Positions 44,974 through 57,294 of a stretch of DNA of 64,000 nt are shown here, piece after piece. The notes under the pieces were generated by a model. That model had not been told where the DNA came from and ran no database searches. It saw nothing but the letters and a program-made list of their open reading frames with translations. This DNA comes from Solirubrobacteraceae bacterium (lineage in GTDB: Bacteria > Actinomycetota > Thermoleophilia > Solirubrobacterales > Solirubrobacteraceae): NCBI GenBank assembly GCA_031177685.1, contig JAPSGI010000007.1, positions 124,001-188,000 of the forward strand, written 5' to 3'. The position numbers and the translations under genes are program-made. The number at the start of each line of letters is the position of its first letter. Position 1 is the stretch's first letter.

Positions 44974-47900
44974 GTGAAGGTGGTGTTGCAGGGCCACCGT
45001 CGGACGCGCTCCCGCGGCGTTCGCCTACTGCTGGGCGTGGTTCTGGTGGCGGGATGCGTCCCGCTCGGTGGCTACGTCCGCGTGGCGGTAGCCGCTCCAG
45101 GCGACTCCCTGTACTCGGCGTTTCGTCCTATCGCTACGAACCAGCGCCCGAGTGCAGTGCCGGCATTGGGGAGTCGAGCCGCAGCGATCGTGCCATGGCA
45201 GTTCGAAGCTTGGGGTTCTCCCGACGCGACCCGGCCGATGTCCCAAATCACGAACCGGATCATGTCGATCGCGGCGAGTGCCGATGGACGAGAAACATGG
45301 GCGGTGGGCCCGCAAGCGGCCGGTGGCCGCTTGACGCTCTACCGATTCGACGGCTTGGGATGGCGAAGCTGCGATCCCCAGGCGGGCGCGGCGCAGAGCA
45401 CCCACAGTGCCTGCGCCGACCTGGCACCGCTCGCCGCAAGAGGACTTCTGCTCGAGTCGATCGCCACGGTCAGCTCGGACGGCGAGGCCTTCGAAGCCGT
45501 GGCGGTCGGCTGGCTGCCCGCTCCGCCCGGTAGCCCAGAGGCCGATATCACCGCCGTGATCGTCCGCTACCGCGACGGGCGGTGGACGGTGGAAGCGACG
45601 CCCACAGACCCGACGGTGGGCCGTCGATACCGCCTGCGCGCCGTTGCCTTCGCCGAGCGCAACGACGGCTGGGCCTACGGCGCGTCCGCGTGGGACTCCG
45701 ACGATCCGGTGATCTTGCGCTTCGAAGACGGGCACTGGATCAGCTGCAGTACGTCCGGGACCTGCGATGCCGGCGGGGCCCTTCCCGACCAGCGCTTCGC
45801 GGCGCCGACGTACGGGCCGGCATTGGTTGCCGCGGGCGACGGTGTCTTCCTCGCGGGGACTCGCATCGTGCCGAACAAGCCGCTTCCTCATCGCTACTAC
45901 CCCGTGGTCCTCGCGCGAGACGGCGAGCGGTGGGGGACCACAGACAGCTTGGATCCCGCCGCACCCGGGCGATCTCCGACGCCGGGCGACGAGGCGAAGC
46001 TCACGTCGTTCGCCGTCACGGCGAAGGGGGATGGAGGAAGCGACGGTTGGGCGCGGCTCGGTCCGCCGGACGGAACGCGCTCGACGACGACGCTTCGCCT
46101 CCAACCTGACGGGCAGTGGCGCCCCTGGTCGCCCAGCCAAACCGACGCCTTGGCCAGTCGAACGTCGGGATCGGAAATCCGGGGTGCCGCAACGAGCGGA
46201 TCGAGCGGGGCCCAGCCGGTCATGACGACCGACAAGGGACCGCTCCTGCGCTTCGACGCCGAGGAAGACCGCTGGCGCGTCTTGCCGGCCCCCTTCGACC
46301 CGAGCGGCGACAATCCCTTCACGGCGGCCGACGTTCACGCCGTGGGGCCGGACGGTCGTGGCGGGCTCTGGCTGGTCCAGGACGGTGGGGCGAACGGCCC
46401 GTACTTCCACCGCTACGCCGATCGCGTCCACCGGCCGGTCTTCGACGACGTCGGGCACCCGTTCGTGGGGGGCCGGCTACGCGCCCTGGCCGCGGGTCCC
46501 GCGGGAACCGTGTGGCTCGCCCGCGACGGCGGTCAGCTTGCCCGCTACGACCGGCTGACCGGCTGGAGCCGCGTCGACGTCGAGGGCTGGGACCGCGGGT
46601 CCGCCGGGCCGACGCCGGTGAGCGCGATCGCGGTCGGCGCCGGCGGGCGCGGCGTCGCGGTCGGCGACCGCGGGCAGATCGCTGACTTCGGTCCCCGTGG
46701 CGCCCGCCTGGACACGACGGTCAGACCGCCGCTGCGCGCCGTCGACGTCGCGCTGGACGGCTCGGCGATGGTGGGCGGCGACTCCGCCACGCTGCTCTGG
46801 AGCCCGCGCCCGGGGGACTTCCACTCGATCCGTCCGCCACCGGCCGGCGCCGGCGCCAAGATCACCGCGGTCGCGCTGCCCGCGCCGGACCGTGCGTGGG
46901 TCGCGACCGCCGGCGGAGAGGTGTTCGCCGGCCGCCGGACCGGCGACACGTGGACATGGGGGGACGCGCCCGAGAACGTCGGCGACGGCGGCAAGCTCCT
47001 GGCGGGCCCGCGCGCGCTGCGAGCGATCGCGCTCGACGCGCGGGGCCACGGGTACGCCGTGGGCGACGGCGGCACGGTGTTGGAGCGCACGGACGGCGCG
47101 TGGCGGCGCTTGGAGCTGGGCGTGAGCGACGACTTCACCGCGGTGGCGCTCTCCGACGAGGAGGTCCTGATCGGAGCGGCGGCCGGCGCCATCTGGACGC
47201 GGGTCGGCGGAGCCTTCCAGCTCGCGCGCCCGGGCAGCGTGATCGACGGCTACACCGCGCTCGGCGGTGCGCGAATCAGCGGACTCGCCCTGCTGCCGGG
47301 CGACGACGCCGGCGACGTCGAGGCCTGGGCCGCGCTCGACGGTGGTCTCTCGACCAGCGCGCTGCTGCACTACGCCAGCGACCCCGGCGATCCGCTCCTG
47401 ACGCCCGCCGGCAGGGCCCCGCCCCTCCCGGACGCCCCGGCGCCCCGCCCCGGTGAGCTGTCCTTCGTCGCCTTCGGCAAGTCGGACTGCGCCAACCCCA
47501 GCAACGAGCAGTGCCCCGGGCCCAGCGGGACCGACGCGCTCAACGACATCGTGTCGCGGCGCCTGTCCGAGCGGATCGCCGCCCTGCGCCGGGAGCCGAA
47601 TCCGCTGGCGTTCGCAGTGTTCACCGGCGACGCGAACGACCACGGTGGCAACCTGGCGCGCGGCTCGCGTCCCGTGCTGCTCAACGAGTGGGTCGACCTC
47701 GTGGTGCGCCCGATCGAGGAAGCGTCGGTGCCCGTGATGGGCGCGATCGGCGTACTGGACCTCGCGGAGGCGACGCCGTGCTGGCAGCGCAGCGCGGGAG
47801 TGTGCCTCAGCACCGACCACACGGCCCGCGCCGGCGCCAACATCTTCTGGCGCCAGGCCATGGCCCGCCGCGTGGGGCAGGACGGCGGCCGGCAGGAGTT

Positions 47901-49710
47901 CGGCGGGCTGCACTACCGGCCGGTGCGCGACGAGCTGGCGCCGTCGACTCCTGACGTCAAGCTGCCCGCGAGCGGTCCGGATCCGGCGCCTTCCAGCGTG
48001 CCCACCGGCGGGGCGCGGACGCACTACGCGGTGGACGTGCTGCGCGGCCAGGAGGCGCTGGTTCGACTCGTGTTCGTGGACAACTCGCTGGGATCGCTGC
48101 GGGCCAGCGACCCCCTGCAGCAGCCGCCGGAGCCGCGCGGACAGCTCGCCTGGCTGGACCGGGTGCTGGGGTCGCGACCGAAGGGCGCTCGGGCGGTCGT
48201 CGTCTCGACCTCGCCGTCGTACAGCTACCGCCCGGAGACCGTGGCGAACTCGGCGGACGACGGCGCGATCTTCGAGGAAGTCGTACTCAAGCACGGCGTC
48301 AGCGCCGTGGTCTCGGGCCGGCTGGGCTGGAACGCGCTCTACTACACGCTCGCGCCCGGCCTGCACTGCCCGGCCCCCGGCGGTTCGCATCCCGAGCACG
48401 CGCCGACGAGCGCTCGGGGGTGCGGCCGCTCCGCCGCGCTGCCCGCCGGCGCTCCCGCGCTGGGCGACCACGAGCTCCACGGCGCCGTGCCGTTCGTGGT
48501 CTCGTCCTCAGCCGGGGGGAAGCTCGCGCAGGAGTCCGGCGAGGGCTACTGGCACGGCTACTCGGTGATCCGCCTCGACGCCCCCGGCGACCCGGCGAAG
48601 ACGATCGTCGAGCAGCGCCCGATCCTCGATTGGGTCGTCGTCACGGCGTCCGCGCGCCGGCTGAAGCCGGGCCGGCGCCTGACCCTGAAGGGAGTCGGGC
48701 GCGAACCGCCGGCCGCCGACACGCCACCGCGCTACCACCGCATCGACAGCCCGGCGATCACCCACCGCTACGACCTCCTGCTGGCCGATCCCGACAAGCC
48801 ATGGCTGCCCCTCCGCGACGACCAGGGGGACTACGTGCCCGTCACGCAGCGCCACCCCGGGTGCGAGGTCGGGTGCGTGGACCGCCAGACCGGCGAGGTC
48901 CGCGCCGGCGAGGGCGCCGACGAGCGCGTCTACGCCGTCGCGCTGCTGTCCGTGGGCGAGCTGAGCGCCACCTACCCCCTCGTCTTCGACCCGCGCTCGG
49001 CGCGCAAGGCACTGGCGGCGGTCGACGGATCGCCGGCGGCGCCCGGGGTCGCACCGGCGGCCGGCCGGCCGGCCGCAAACCCGTCCTCGCCGACGACCGG
49101 CGCCCCGACCGCGCCGGGCTCCCCTTCGGCGACGCTCGAGCTCCCCACCTTCCCGACATTCCCGCCGGCCGCGCCACCGCAGCCACCGCAGGCGCCGGGG
49201 CCCCCGACCCCGGCCTCCCCGAACGCTCCGCCGCCGCACGTCGCCGGCTCGGCGTCGCAGGCCGCGCAGGCCGCCTCCAGCGCACTGGAGGCCCCGCGCG
49301 TGGCGCCCGTGCCGCCAGGCGCTCCGCACGCCAAGCCGTCTCCGAAGGTGACGCCGGGGATCGAGGCCGCGGTGCCCCTGCAGGCCGCGGTCGCGGCCAT
49401 CGACGACGACCCGCTGGACGCCGCCGCGGCGACCGCGGACCCGCGCGAGGACCTGCTGGTCGACATCGCTCCCGCGCCGTCCATGCCGCCGGGTGCGGCG
49501 ACCACGCGGCGGGCGCACGAGCGGCCGGAGATGCAGATGACGGCCCTGGACTCCGCAGACCAGCCCTCGGCCTGGACCCGCAACGCCGGCTACGGCGGCG
49601 GGCTGACGCTGGCCGCGATGGTGCTGGCGGGCGGGTGGCTGGCCGTCCGCTCCCGCCGCCGCGCGGCGGGAGCGCCCGCGCCGGCATACAACCCACACAG
49701 GCGGAGGTAG
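44974..49710 (+). CDS. large (~1579 aa) surface protein: propeller-like repeats, degenerate metallophosphoesterase-like domain, Pro-rich linker, C-terminal TM
   Basis: GTG with RBS aaggggagc; signal sequence; repeats such as VALDGSAMVGGDSATLLWSPRPGD and GHGYAVGDGGTVLERTDGAWRRLELG; FAVFTGDANDHGG; C-terminal LTLAAMVLAGGWLAVRSRRR. Confidence 0.8.
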   Translation: MKVVLQGHRRTRSRGVRLLLGVVLVAGCVPLGGYVRVAVAAPGDSLYSAFRPIATNQRPSAVPALGSRAAAIVPWQFEAWGSPDATRPMSQITNRIMSIAASADGRETWAVGPQAAGGRLTLYRFDGLGWRSCDPQAGAAQSTHSACADLAPLAARGLLLESIATVSSDGEAFEAVAVGWLPAPPGSPEADITAVIVRYRDGRWTVEATPTDPTVGRRYRLRAVAFAERNDGWAYGASAWDSDDPVILRFEDGHWISCSTSGTCDAGGALPDQRFAAPTYGPALVAAGDGVFLAGTRIVPNKPLPHRYYPVVLARDGERWGTTDSLDPAAPGRSPTPGDEAKLTSFAVTAKGDGGSDGWARLGPPDGTRSTTTLRLQPDGQWRPWSPSQTDALASRTSGSEIRGAATSGSSGAQPVMTTDKGPLLRFDAEEDRWRVLPAPFDPSGDNPFTAADVHAVGPDGRGGLWLVQDGGANGPYFHRYADRVHRPVFDDVGHPFVGGRLRALAAGPAGTVWLARDGGQLARYDRLTGWSRVDVEGWDRGSAGPTPVSAIAVGAGGRGVAVGDRGQIADFGPRGARLDTTVRPPLRAVDVALDGSAMVGGDSATLLWSPRPGDFHSIRPPPAGAGAKITAVALPAPDRAWVATAGGEVFAGRRTGDTWTWGDAPENVGDGGKLLAGPRALRAIALDARGHGYAVGDGGTVLERTDGAWRRLELGVSDDFTAVALSDEEVLIGAAAGAIWTRVGGAFQLARPGSVIDGYTALGGARISGLALLPGDDAGDVEAWAALDGGLSTSALLHYASDPGDPLLTPAGRAPPLPDAPAPRPGELSFVAFGKSDCANPSNEQCPGPSGTDALNDIVSRRLSERIAALRREPNPLAFAVFTGDANDHGGNLARGSRPVLLNEWVDLVVRPIEEASVPVMGAIGVLDLAEATPCWQRSAGVCLSTDHTARAGANIFWRQAMARRVGQDGGRQEFGGLHYRPVRDELAPSTPDVKLPASGPDPAPSSVPTGGARTHYAVDVLRGQEALVRLVFVDNSLGSLRASDPLQQPPEPRGQLAWLDRVLGSRPKGARAVVVSTSPSYSYRPETVANSADDGAIFEEVVLKHGVSAVVSGRLGWNALYYTLAPGLHCPAPGGSHPEHAPTSARGCGRSAALPAGAPALGDHELHGAVPFVVSSSAGGKLAQESGEGYWHGYSVIRLDAPGDPAKTIVEQRPILDWVVVTASARRLKPGRRLTLKGVGREPPAADTPPRYHRIDSPAITHRYDLLLADPDKPWLPLRDDQGDYVPVTQRHPGCEVGCVDRQTGEVRAGEGADERVYAVALLSVGELSATYPLVFDPRSARKALAAVDGSPAAPGVAPAAGRPAANPSSPTTGAPTAPGSPSATLELPTFPTFPPAAPPQPPQAPGPPTPASPNAPPPHVAGSASQAAQAASSALEAPRVAPVPPGAPHAKPSPKVTPGIEAAVPLQAAVAAIDDDPLDAAAATADPREDLLVDIAPAPSMPPGAATTRRAHERPEMQMTALDSADQPSAWTRNAGYGGGLTLAAMVLAGGWLAVRSRRRAAGAPAPAYNPHRRR

Positions 49711-49756
49711 GTATGCGAGTCTTCGCGCACTCGAAAGCTGTTTCGCATTTCGCCCG

Positions 49757-50664
49757 ATGCCCATCTACTGCCTCGTACCGCAGGATCTCGCCGATGAGCT
49801 GCACGACCCGCTCCACGCCCACTTCCGCCGGGATCGGTCGGTGATGGTCGTCATCGACCGCCGCTGGCGCAACGGACGGCGCAACGGGCGCGACACGGCC
49901 GAGCGCGAGCCGCCGACGCACCTGGTCGACGTCTCGCCCCCGCCCCTGCCGCACGCCGCGCGTCCCCACGCCGACCGGCTGCGCTTCGTGCAGCGTGTCG
50001 AGCCGCTCGCCGGCGAGGCGGAGGACGCGGACACCCACGAGCTGGTCGCCTGGGCCCAGTTCGGCGACACGGACGCGTTCGCCGCCCTGTACATGCGCTA
50101 CTTCGACCGCGTCTACGGCTACCTGCGCATGTCGCTGCGCGATCGCCACGAGGCCGAGGACCTCGCGCAGCAGGTGTTCCTCAAGGCGCTGGACCACCTC
50201 GACCAGTTCGAGACCGCGCCGGACCGGCCGTTTCGCCCGTGGCTTTTTCGCATCGCGCGCAATCTGCTCGTCGACCATCTGCGCAAGCACCGTCCCGCCC
50301 TCTTCGAGGACCCGCAGGAGATCCCCGACCGTCCCGCGGCGGGCCCGGCCGACATCGCGACGATGGAGTCCACGCTGGCTTGGATGTCCGACAGCGAGGT
50401 GACGCTGTTCATCGAGCGCCTGCCGCTGCCCCAGCGGCAGGTGATCACGCTGCGCTACCTGATTGGACTCTCGCTCGAGGAGATCGCCGAGGTCCTCGGC
50501 CGCAGCCCGGGATCGGTCCGCATGCTGGACCTGCGCGCGCGGCAGTACCTCCAGGAGCGCCTGACGGCCCTCGGCCGCAAGCCCGTCGTGGCCCGCCGCC
50601 GCGCCATGCGCACCCTGTGGCGCCAGATGCACGTGCTGCGCGAGCGGCGCTTCGCGCTGCGGCC

Positions 50665-50668
<4 letters not shown>
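49757..50668 (+). CDS. ECF-type sigma factor with the same N-terminal extension (ECF-B)
   Basis: N-terminal [106 protein letters not shown]. Confidence 0.92.
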
Positions 50669-52629
<1,961 letters not shown>

Positions 52630-52690
52630 CCCATGAGAGGCTACCCTCGCCTCCCTTCCCCGACTCCCCAGCCAGAGAGGAACCTCCCCG

Positions 52691-53083
52691 ATGTCCCACC
52701 ACCGCGAGATCGTCACGGCCCTGGGCGCGCCCGCCGCCATCGGGCCCTACTCCCACGCCGTGCGCGCGGGCGGCCTGCTGTTCTGCTCCGGCCAGATACC
52801 GCTGGACCCCGACACGGGCGAGCTGGTCGGCGACGACCCGGCCGCGCAGACGGAGCGCTGCCTGGAGAACCTGTCGGTCATCTGCGCGGCCGCGGGGACG
52901 ACGCTGGACGACGCGGTGCGGATCACCGTGTACACGACCGACATGCAGGCGTTCGAGCGGATCAACGAGGCCTACGCCCAGCACTTCGCGGGGGACCCGC
53001 CCGCCCGCGTCGTCGTCGGCGTGGCGGCGCTGCCGCGCGGCGCCGCGGTCGAGATCGACGCGGTGGTTGCGCTCACGGGCTGA
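52691..53083 (+). CDS. RidA-family enamine/imine deaminase
   Basis: [25 protein letters not shown]...[22 protein letters not shown]. Confidence 0.93.
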   Translation: MSHHREIVTALGAPAAIGPYSHAVRAGGLLFCSGQIPLDPDTGELVGDDPAAQTERCLENLSVICAAAGTTLDDAVRITVYTTDMQAFERINEAYAQHFAGDPPARVVVGVAALPRGAAVEIDAVVALTG

Positions 53084-54246
53084 TGGCCGAGCTGCCCCCC
53101 GACGCGATCGCCCGCGCGCGCACCGCCGGCGAGGGCGTCGTGCGGCGCACGCCCGTCCTCTCCTCGGCCACGCTGAGCGAGCGTTGCGGCGGCGCGGTCG
53201 CGCTGAAGGTCGAGAGCCTGCAGCGCACCGGGTCGTTCAAGCTGCGCGGCGCCCTCGCCAAGCTGGCGGCGCTGGGAGACGCCGCGCGCGCGGGGGTCGT
53301 CGCCGGCAGCGCCGGCAACCACGCCCAGGCGGTGGCGTACGCGGCCCGGGCGCGCGGCGTGCCCTGCGAGGTGTTCATGCCCAGCGACGCCTCGATCGCC
53401 AAGACGCAGGCCGCACGGGACCTGGGGGCCACGGTGCACGTCCCGGCGGGAAGCGTCGACCATTGCGTGGCGGCGGCGCGCGAGCACGCGGAGGCGGCCG
53501 GCCTGGCCTTCGTGCACCCGTTCGACGACCCCGACGTGATCGCCGGGCAGGGCACGCTGGGGCTCGATTTGCTGGAGGACGTTCCCGACCTCGCGCGGAT
53601 CGTCGTGCCCGTGGGCGGGGGCGGGCTCGCCGCGGGCGTCGCCATCGCGGTGAAGTCGGCGCGCCCGGACGTCGAGGTGCACGGCGTCGAGGTCGAGGAC
53701 CGCGGCCTGACGATCGCGGATGGGATCGCGGTCAAGCGTCCCGGCGAGCTCACCGGGCCGCTGTTGGCGCAGTGGCTGGACGGCACGGTCGCGGTGGCCG
53801 AGGACCGGATCGCGGAGGCGATGGTGGTGCTGATGGAGCGCGCCAAGCTCGTCGTGGAGGGCGCGGGCGCGATCGGCGTGGCTGCGCTGCTGGACGGAAG
53901 GGTCCCGCGCGCCCCCTCGGGCACCACCGTGGCGATCCTCTCCGGCGGCAACGTCGACGCGGGGCTGCTGGCCGCCGTGGCGCGGCGCCACGAGACGGTG
54001 TCGGGCCGGCGCCTCGTGCTGCTCACCCGCATCTCCGACCGCCCGGGCGCCCTGGCCGCGCTGCTTTCCAAGGTGGCCGCCACCGGCGCCAACCTGGTCG
54101 AGGTCTCCCACGTCCGCGAGGGCCTGGACCTCCACGTCCGCGAGACCGCCGTCGAGCTCACGCTGGAGACCCGCGGCCGCGAGCACGCCGAGGAGATCCA
54201 GGGGACCCTGCGCGACGCCGGCTACCGCTGCTCCGCGGTCACATAG
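53083..54246 (+). CDS. ilvA: threonine ammonia-lyase
   Basis: LKVESLQRTGSFKLRGA; AGSAGNHAQAVAYAAR; C-terminal ACT-like domain; ATGA overlap with ridA. Confidence 0.9.
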   Translation: MAELPPDAIARARTAGEGVVRRTPVLSSATLSERCGGAVALKVESLQRTGSFKLRGALAKLAALGDAARAGVVAGSAGNHAQAVAYAARARGVPCEVFMPSDASIAKTQAARDLGATVHVPAGSVDHCVAAAREHAEAAGLAFVHPFDDPDVIAGQGTLGLDLLEDVPDLARIVVPVGGGGLAAGVAIAVKSARPDVEVHGVEVEDRGLTIADGIAVKRPGELTGPLLAQWLDGTVAVAEDRIAEAMVVLMERAKLVVEGAGAIGVAALLDGRVPRAPSGTTVAILSGGNVDAGLLAAVARRHETVSGRRLVLLTRISDRPGALAALLSKVAATGANLVEVSHVREGLDLHVRETAVELTLETRGREHAEEIQGTLRDAGYRCSAVT

Positions 54247-56515
54247 GCGGCGCTGGATAGAGCGGCAGCGCGGCAAGGTTCGACCACGGGCGGCCCTCCC
54301 AGCTCCATAGGTCGCCCGCCGCGTACAGGCGCGTCGGCGTCGCGAGCAGGGCGCATACGCGTCCTACGTAGCGGGACGCCGCGATGCCTCCGCGCCCGGT
54401 CCGCGCGGCGACCGTGATCAGCCGCCCGGCGCCGCCCGGCGACGCGGCGACGAGCGTGGAGTCCACGAGCGCCAGCGCCGACGTCGAGAAGGGAAGGGAC
54501 CGGAACCTCGGGTCGGGCCGACCGGTTACGGGGTCGAGCGCCAGCGTCGCGCTCGCGGCGCCCCGGGCGGCGAACTCCCCGCTGGCGTAGAGGCGTCCGC
54601 TGCCGTACGCGAGCGCGCGCGTCGCGCTGGTCGCGTGCTCGGGGTCGAGGCGGGGCGCGCGGAACCCCGAAACCATCCGCCCCGTGCGCGGATCGAGGGC
54701 GAGGACGCCGCGCTGGCGCGCGCCCCGGCGCCCCGCGGCCACTCCGACGTACACCCGCCCGCGCGCCACCTCCATGACGAGCGGGACGGGGGCGTCCGGG
54801 GTATCCGCGATGGGGAGGTGGGGGTCGCCGACCGGCGACCGGAAGGCGGCGCGGCGCGCGCCGGTGTGCGCGTCGAGCGCGAGGATCTCGCGGGTGCTCA
54901 GGTCGGCGACGTAGAGCGTGCGCCCACGCGCGGCGATCGCCGAGCCGGCATAGATGCTCGGGGCGTCGAAGCCCCGCAGACGCCGTCCCGTCACCGGGTC
55001 GAGCGCCACGACGCCTTCGCGTGTGGCCCGGCGGCCCTTCTGAGCCGGAGTCGTGAACGAGCCCGTGGCGAACAGCCGTCCGCCGGCCGTCGCGAAGCCC
55101 TTGACGAAGCGCGCGCCGGAGACAACGAAGCGCCGGTCGAGTCGCCCGGTGCGCGCGTCGAGCGCCGCGACCGAGGTCCGGTACGCGCCGCCCGCGCTGT
55201 CGAACCGGCCGCCCGCGAACAGCCGATCCCCCGACGCCGCAAGCGCTTCCACCGGGCGATTGGTCCGCACGAGGACGCGCCTCTCACGCCGGCCGGTGCG
55301 CGCGTCGAGCGCGACGATCGCGCCCCGGCCGGTGTCGAAGTTGTGGGTGACGAACAGGCGCTCCCCGGCCGCCGCCACCCGGTGGGGGAAGATGTCGGGC
55401 GGCGCTTCGAACCCCGGGATCCGCGCCCCGGTGCCAGGGTCCAACGCCACGAGCTCGGGCTCGGCAGGCAGGCCGTAGGTGGGTTGGGCGACGTACAGCA
55501 CCCCATTGCCCGGCACGATCGCCTCCACGTCGGGGTGCGGCCGCGGTGCGAATCGCGCGTCCAGCGCTCCGGAGTCTGGATCGAGCGCCACCAGCCCTCG
55601 GCGCGCCACCCCGCCTACCGTGCGAAAGCGCCCGCCCACCAGGAGCCGGGATCCGGCGAGTGCGAGCGCACGCACGTCGGTGTCGCTGTCAAGCCGTGGG
55701 TACGGCTCAGCGCTCTGCCCCACCCGCGGCGCGAACCCCTCGTCGACCGCTCCCGTCGCCGGGTCGACGGCGACCAGGTCAGCCCGCGCGACCCCGTTGA
55801 CGCGCTCGAAGTCGCCGCCGACGTAAAGATGCCGCGGCGAGGCGACGAGCGCGACGACGCCACTCTCACGACGCGTTCGCCAATAGTCGAGTTCCGGGCA
55901 GCGATCTCGGGACAAGGTCGGACTGGGAATCCCGGTGGGGGTCATCCGCAACGGCGCGTTGAGACTGACGGAGAAGGTGGGATCGATCGTGCCGCGGGCG
56001 AGGTCGAACGACAAGACCTCGTGGGTCACATCGCCGCGCCGCCAGCGCGCCGCCGTCGCGACGTATAGCCGGCCGTTGCCGAGCGCCAGCGCCGTGACGG
56101 GCGCGTCGAGCGGTTCCCCGAAGCGCCGATCGATGCGTCCGTCGGCGAGCACGTGCACCAGGTGGCGGCGATCCTCGGGGATTACGTGCGGCGGTTCGGC
56201 CGGGAACCAGCCGCCGACGAAGAACCCGCCGGCGCCGTCCGCGACCACCGCGTTGACCGCGCCGTGGAGGGTCGGGAAGCGCGGGTCGCGGTGGCCCAGC
56301 TGGTCCAGGCCGACGCCCGAGCCGGTGTGCGGCCCGGCGTACGCGAACCGTCCGCCGAGGTAGACCCGGTTGCCGACGCGGGCCAGCGCCTCGACCCGCG
56401 CGTCGGTCACCGTGGTGGGGCGAGGCAGGACGGGGTTGGAGCCCGAGCCCGCCCAGGCCGGCGACGCCGCGCCCGCGACGAAGAGCGCCAGTGCCGCGGC
56501 CATCCGCCTCCTCAT
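54239..56515 (-). CDS. secreted repeat (beta-propeller-like) protein
   Basis: Signal peptide; many VALD.(R/P).TG repeats, e.g. ALDPRTGRMVSGF, ALDARTGRLDRRF, AVDPATGAVDEGF. Confidence 0.8.
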   Translation of the reverse strand: MRRRMAAALALFVAGAASPAWAGSGSNPVLPRPTTVTDARVEALARVGNRVYLGGRFAYAGPHTGSGVGLDQLGHRDPRFPTLHGAVNAVVADGAGGFFVGGWFPAEPPHVIPEDRRHLVHVLADGRIDRRFGEPLDAPVTALALGNGRLYVATAARWRRGDVTHEVLSFDLARGTIDPTFSVSLNAPLRMTPTGIPSPTLSRDRCPELDYWRTRRESGVVALVASPRHLYVGGDFERVNGVARADLVAVDPATGAVDEGFAPRVGQSAEPYPRLDSDTDVRALALAGSRLLVGGRFRTVGGVARRGLVALDPDSGALDARFAPRPHPDVEAIVPGNGVLYVAQPTYGLPAEPELVALDPGTGARIPGFEAPPDIFPHRVAAAGERLFVTHNFDTGRGAIVALDARTGRRERRVLVRTNRPVEALAASGDRLFAGGRFDSAGGAYRTSVAALDARTGRLDRRFVVSGARFVKGFATAGGRLFATGSFTTPAQKGRRATREGVVALDPVTGRRLRGFDAPSIYAGSAIAARGRTLYVADLSTREILALDAHTGARRAAFRSPVGDPHLPIADTPDAPVPLVMEVARGRVYVGVAAGRRGARQRGVLALDPRTGRMVSGFRAPRLDPEHATSATRALAYGSGRLYASGEFAARGAASATLALDPVTGRPDPRFRSLPFSTSALALVDSTLVAASPGGAGRLITVAARTGRGGIAASRYVGRVCALLATPTRLYAAGDLWSWEGRPWSNLAALPLYPAPPM

Positions 56516-56550
56516 GCGAGAACAACGCCGCCCGGCTGTGGTTCGTGACC

Positions 56551-57294
56551 CTACTCCGCCGTCACGTAGGCCCCCGACAGCCCGCCGTCGACCATGAACG
56601 CGGTGGCGTTGACGTAGGTCGACTCGTCGCTGGCCAGGAACAGGGCCGCGTTGGAGACCTCGCGGGGCTCGGCGAAGCGGCCCATCGGGACGTGGACCAT
56701 GCGGCGCGCCGCCTGGGTCTCGTCCTTGGCGAACAGCTCGAGCAGCAGCGGCGTGGCGACGGGGCCGGGGCACAGCGCATTGACGCGCACGCCGCGCTTG
56801 GCGAACTCGATCCCCAGCTCGCGCGACAGCGAGACCACGCCGCCCTTGGACGCGGTGTAGGAGATCTGCGACACGGCGGCGCCCATGAACGCGACGAACG
56901 ATGCGGTGTTGATGACCGATCCGCCGCCCGTGTCGAGCAGGTGCGGGATCCCGTGCTTGCAGCAGAGGAACACGCTGCGCAGGTTGACTTCGTGCACGCG
57001 CTCCCACACGTCCAACGGGGTGTCGAGCACGGAGCGGTCGTCGGTGGGGTTGATCCCGGCGTTGTTGTAGAGCACGTCGATGCGCCCGAACGCCTCGCGC
57101 ACGCCCGCGTAGACCGAGCGCATCGCCGCCTCGTCGGAGACGTCGGCCTGGAAGGACAGGTCTCCGGGCGACCCCTCGACGACGTCGACCCCGACCACCT
57201 TCGCCCCCTCGGCCGCGAACAGCTCCACGCTGTCGAGCCCGATCCCCGAGGCCGCGCCCGTGATCACGCACACCTTCCCGTCCAGGCGACCCAT
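56551..57294 (-). CDS. short-chain dehydrogenase/reductase
   Basis: VCVITGAASGIGLDSVELFAAEGAKVVGVDV; NNAGIN; SYTASKGGV. Confidence 0.93.
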   Translation of the reverse strand: MGRLDGKVCVITGAASGIGLDSVELFAAEGAKVVGVDVVEGSPGDLSFQADVSDEAAMRSVYAGVREAFGRIDVLYNNAGINPTDDRSVLDTPLDVWERVHEVNLRSVFLCCKHGIPHLLDTGGGSVINTASFVAFMGAAVSQISYTASKGGVVSLSRELGIEFAKRGVRVNALCPGPVATPLLLELFAKDETQAARRMVHVPMGRFAEPREVSNAALFLASDESTYVNATAFMVDGGLSGAYVTAE

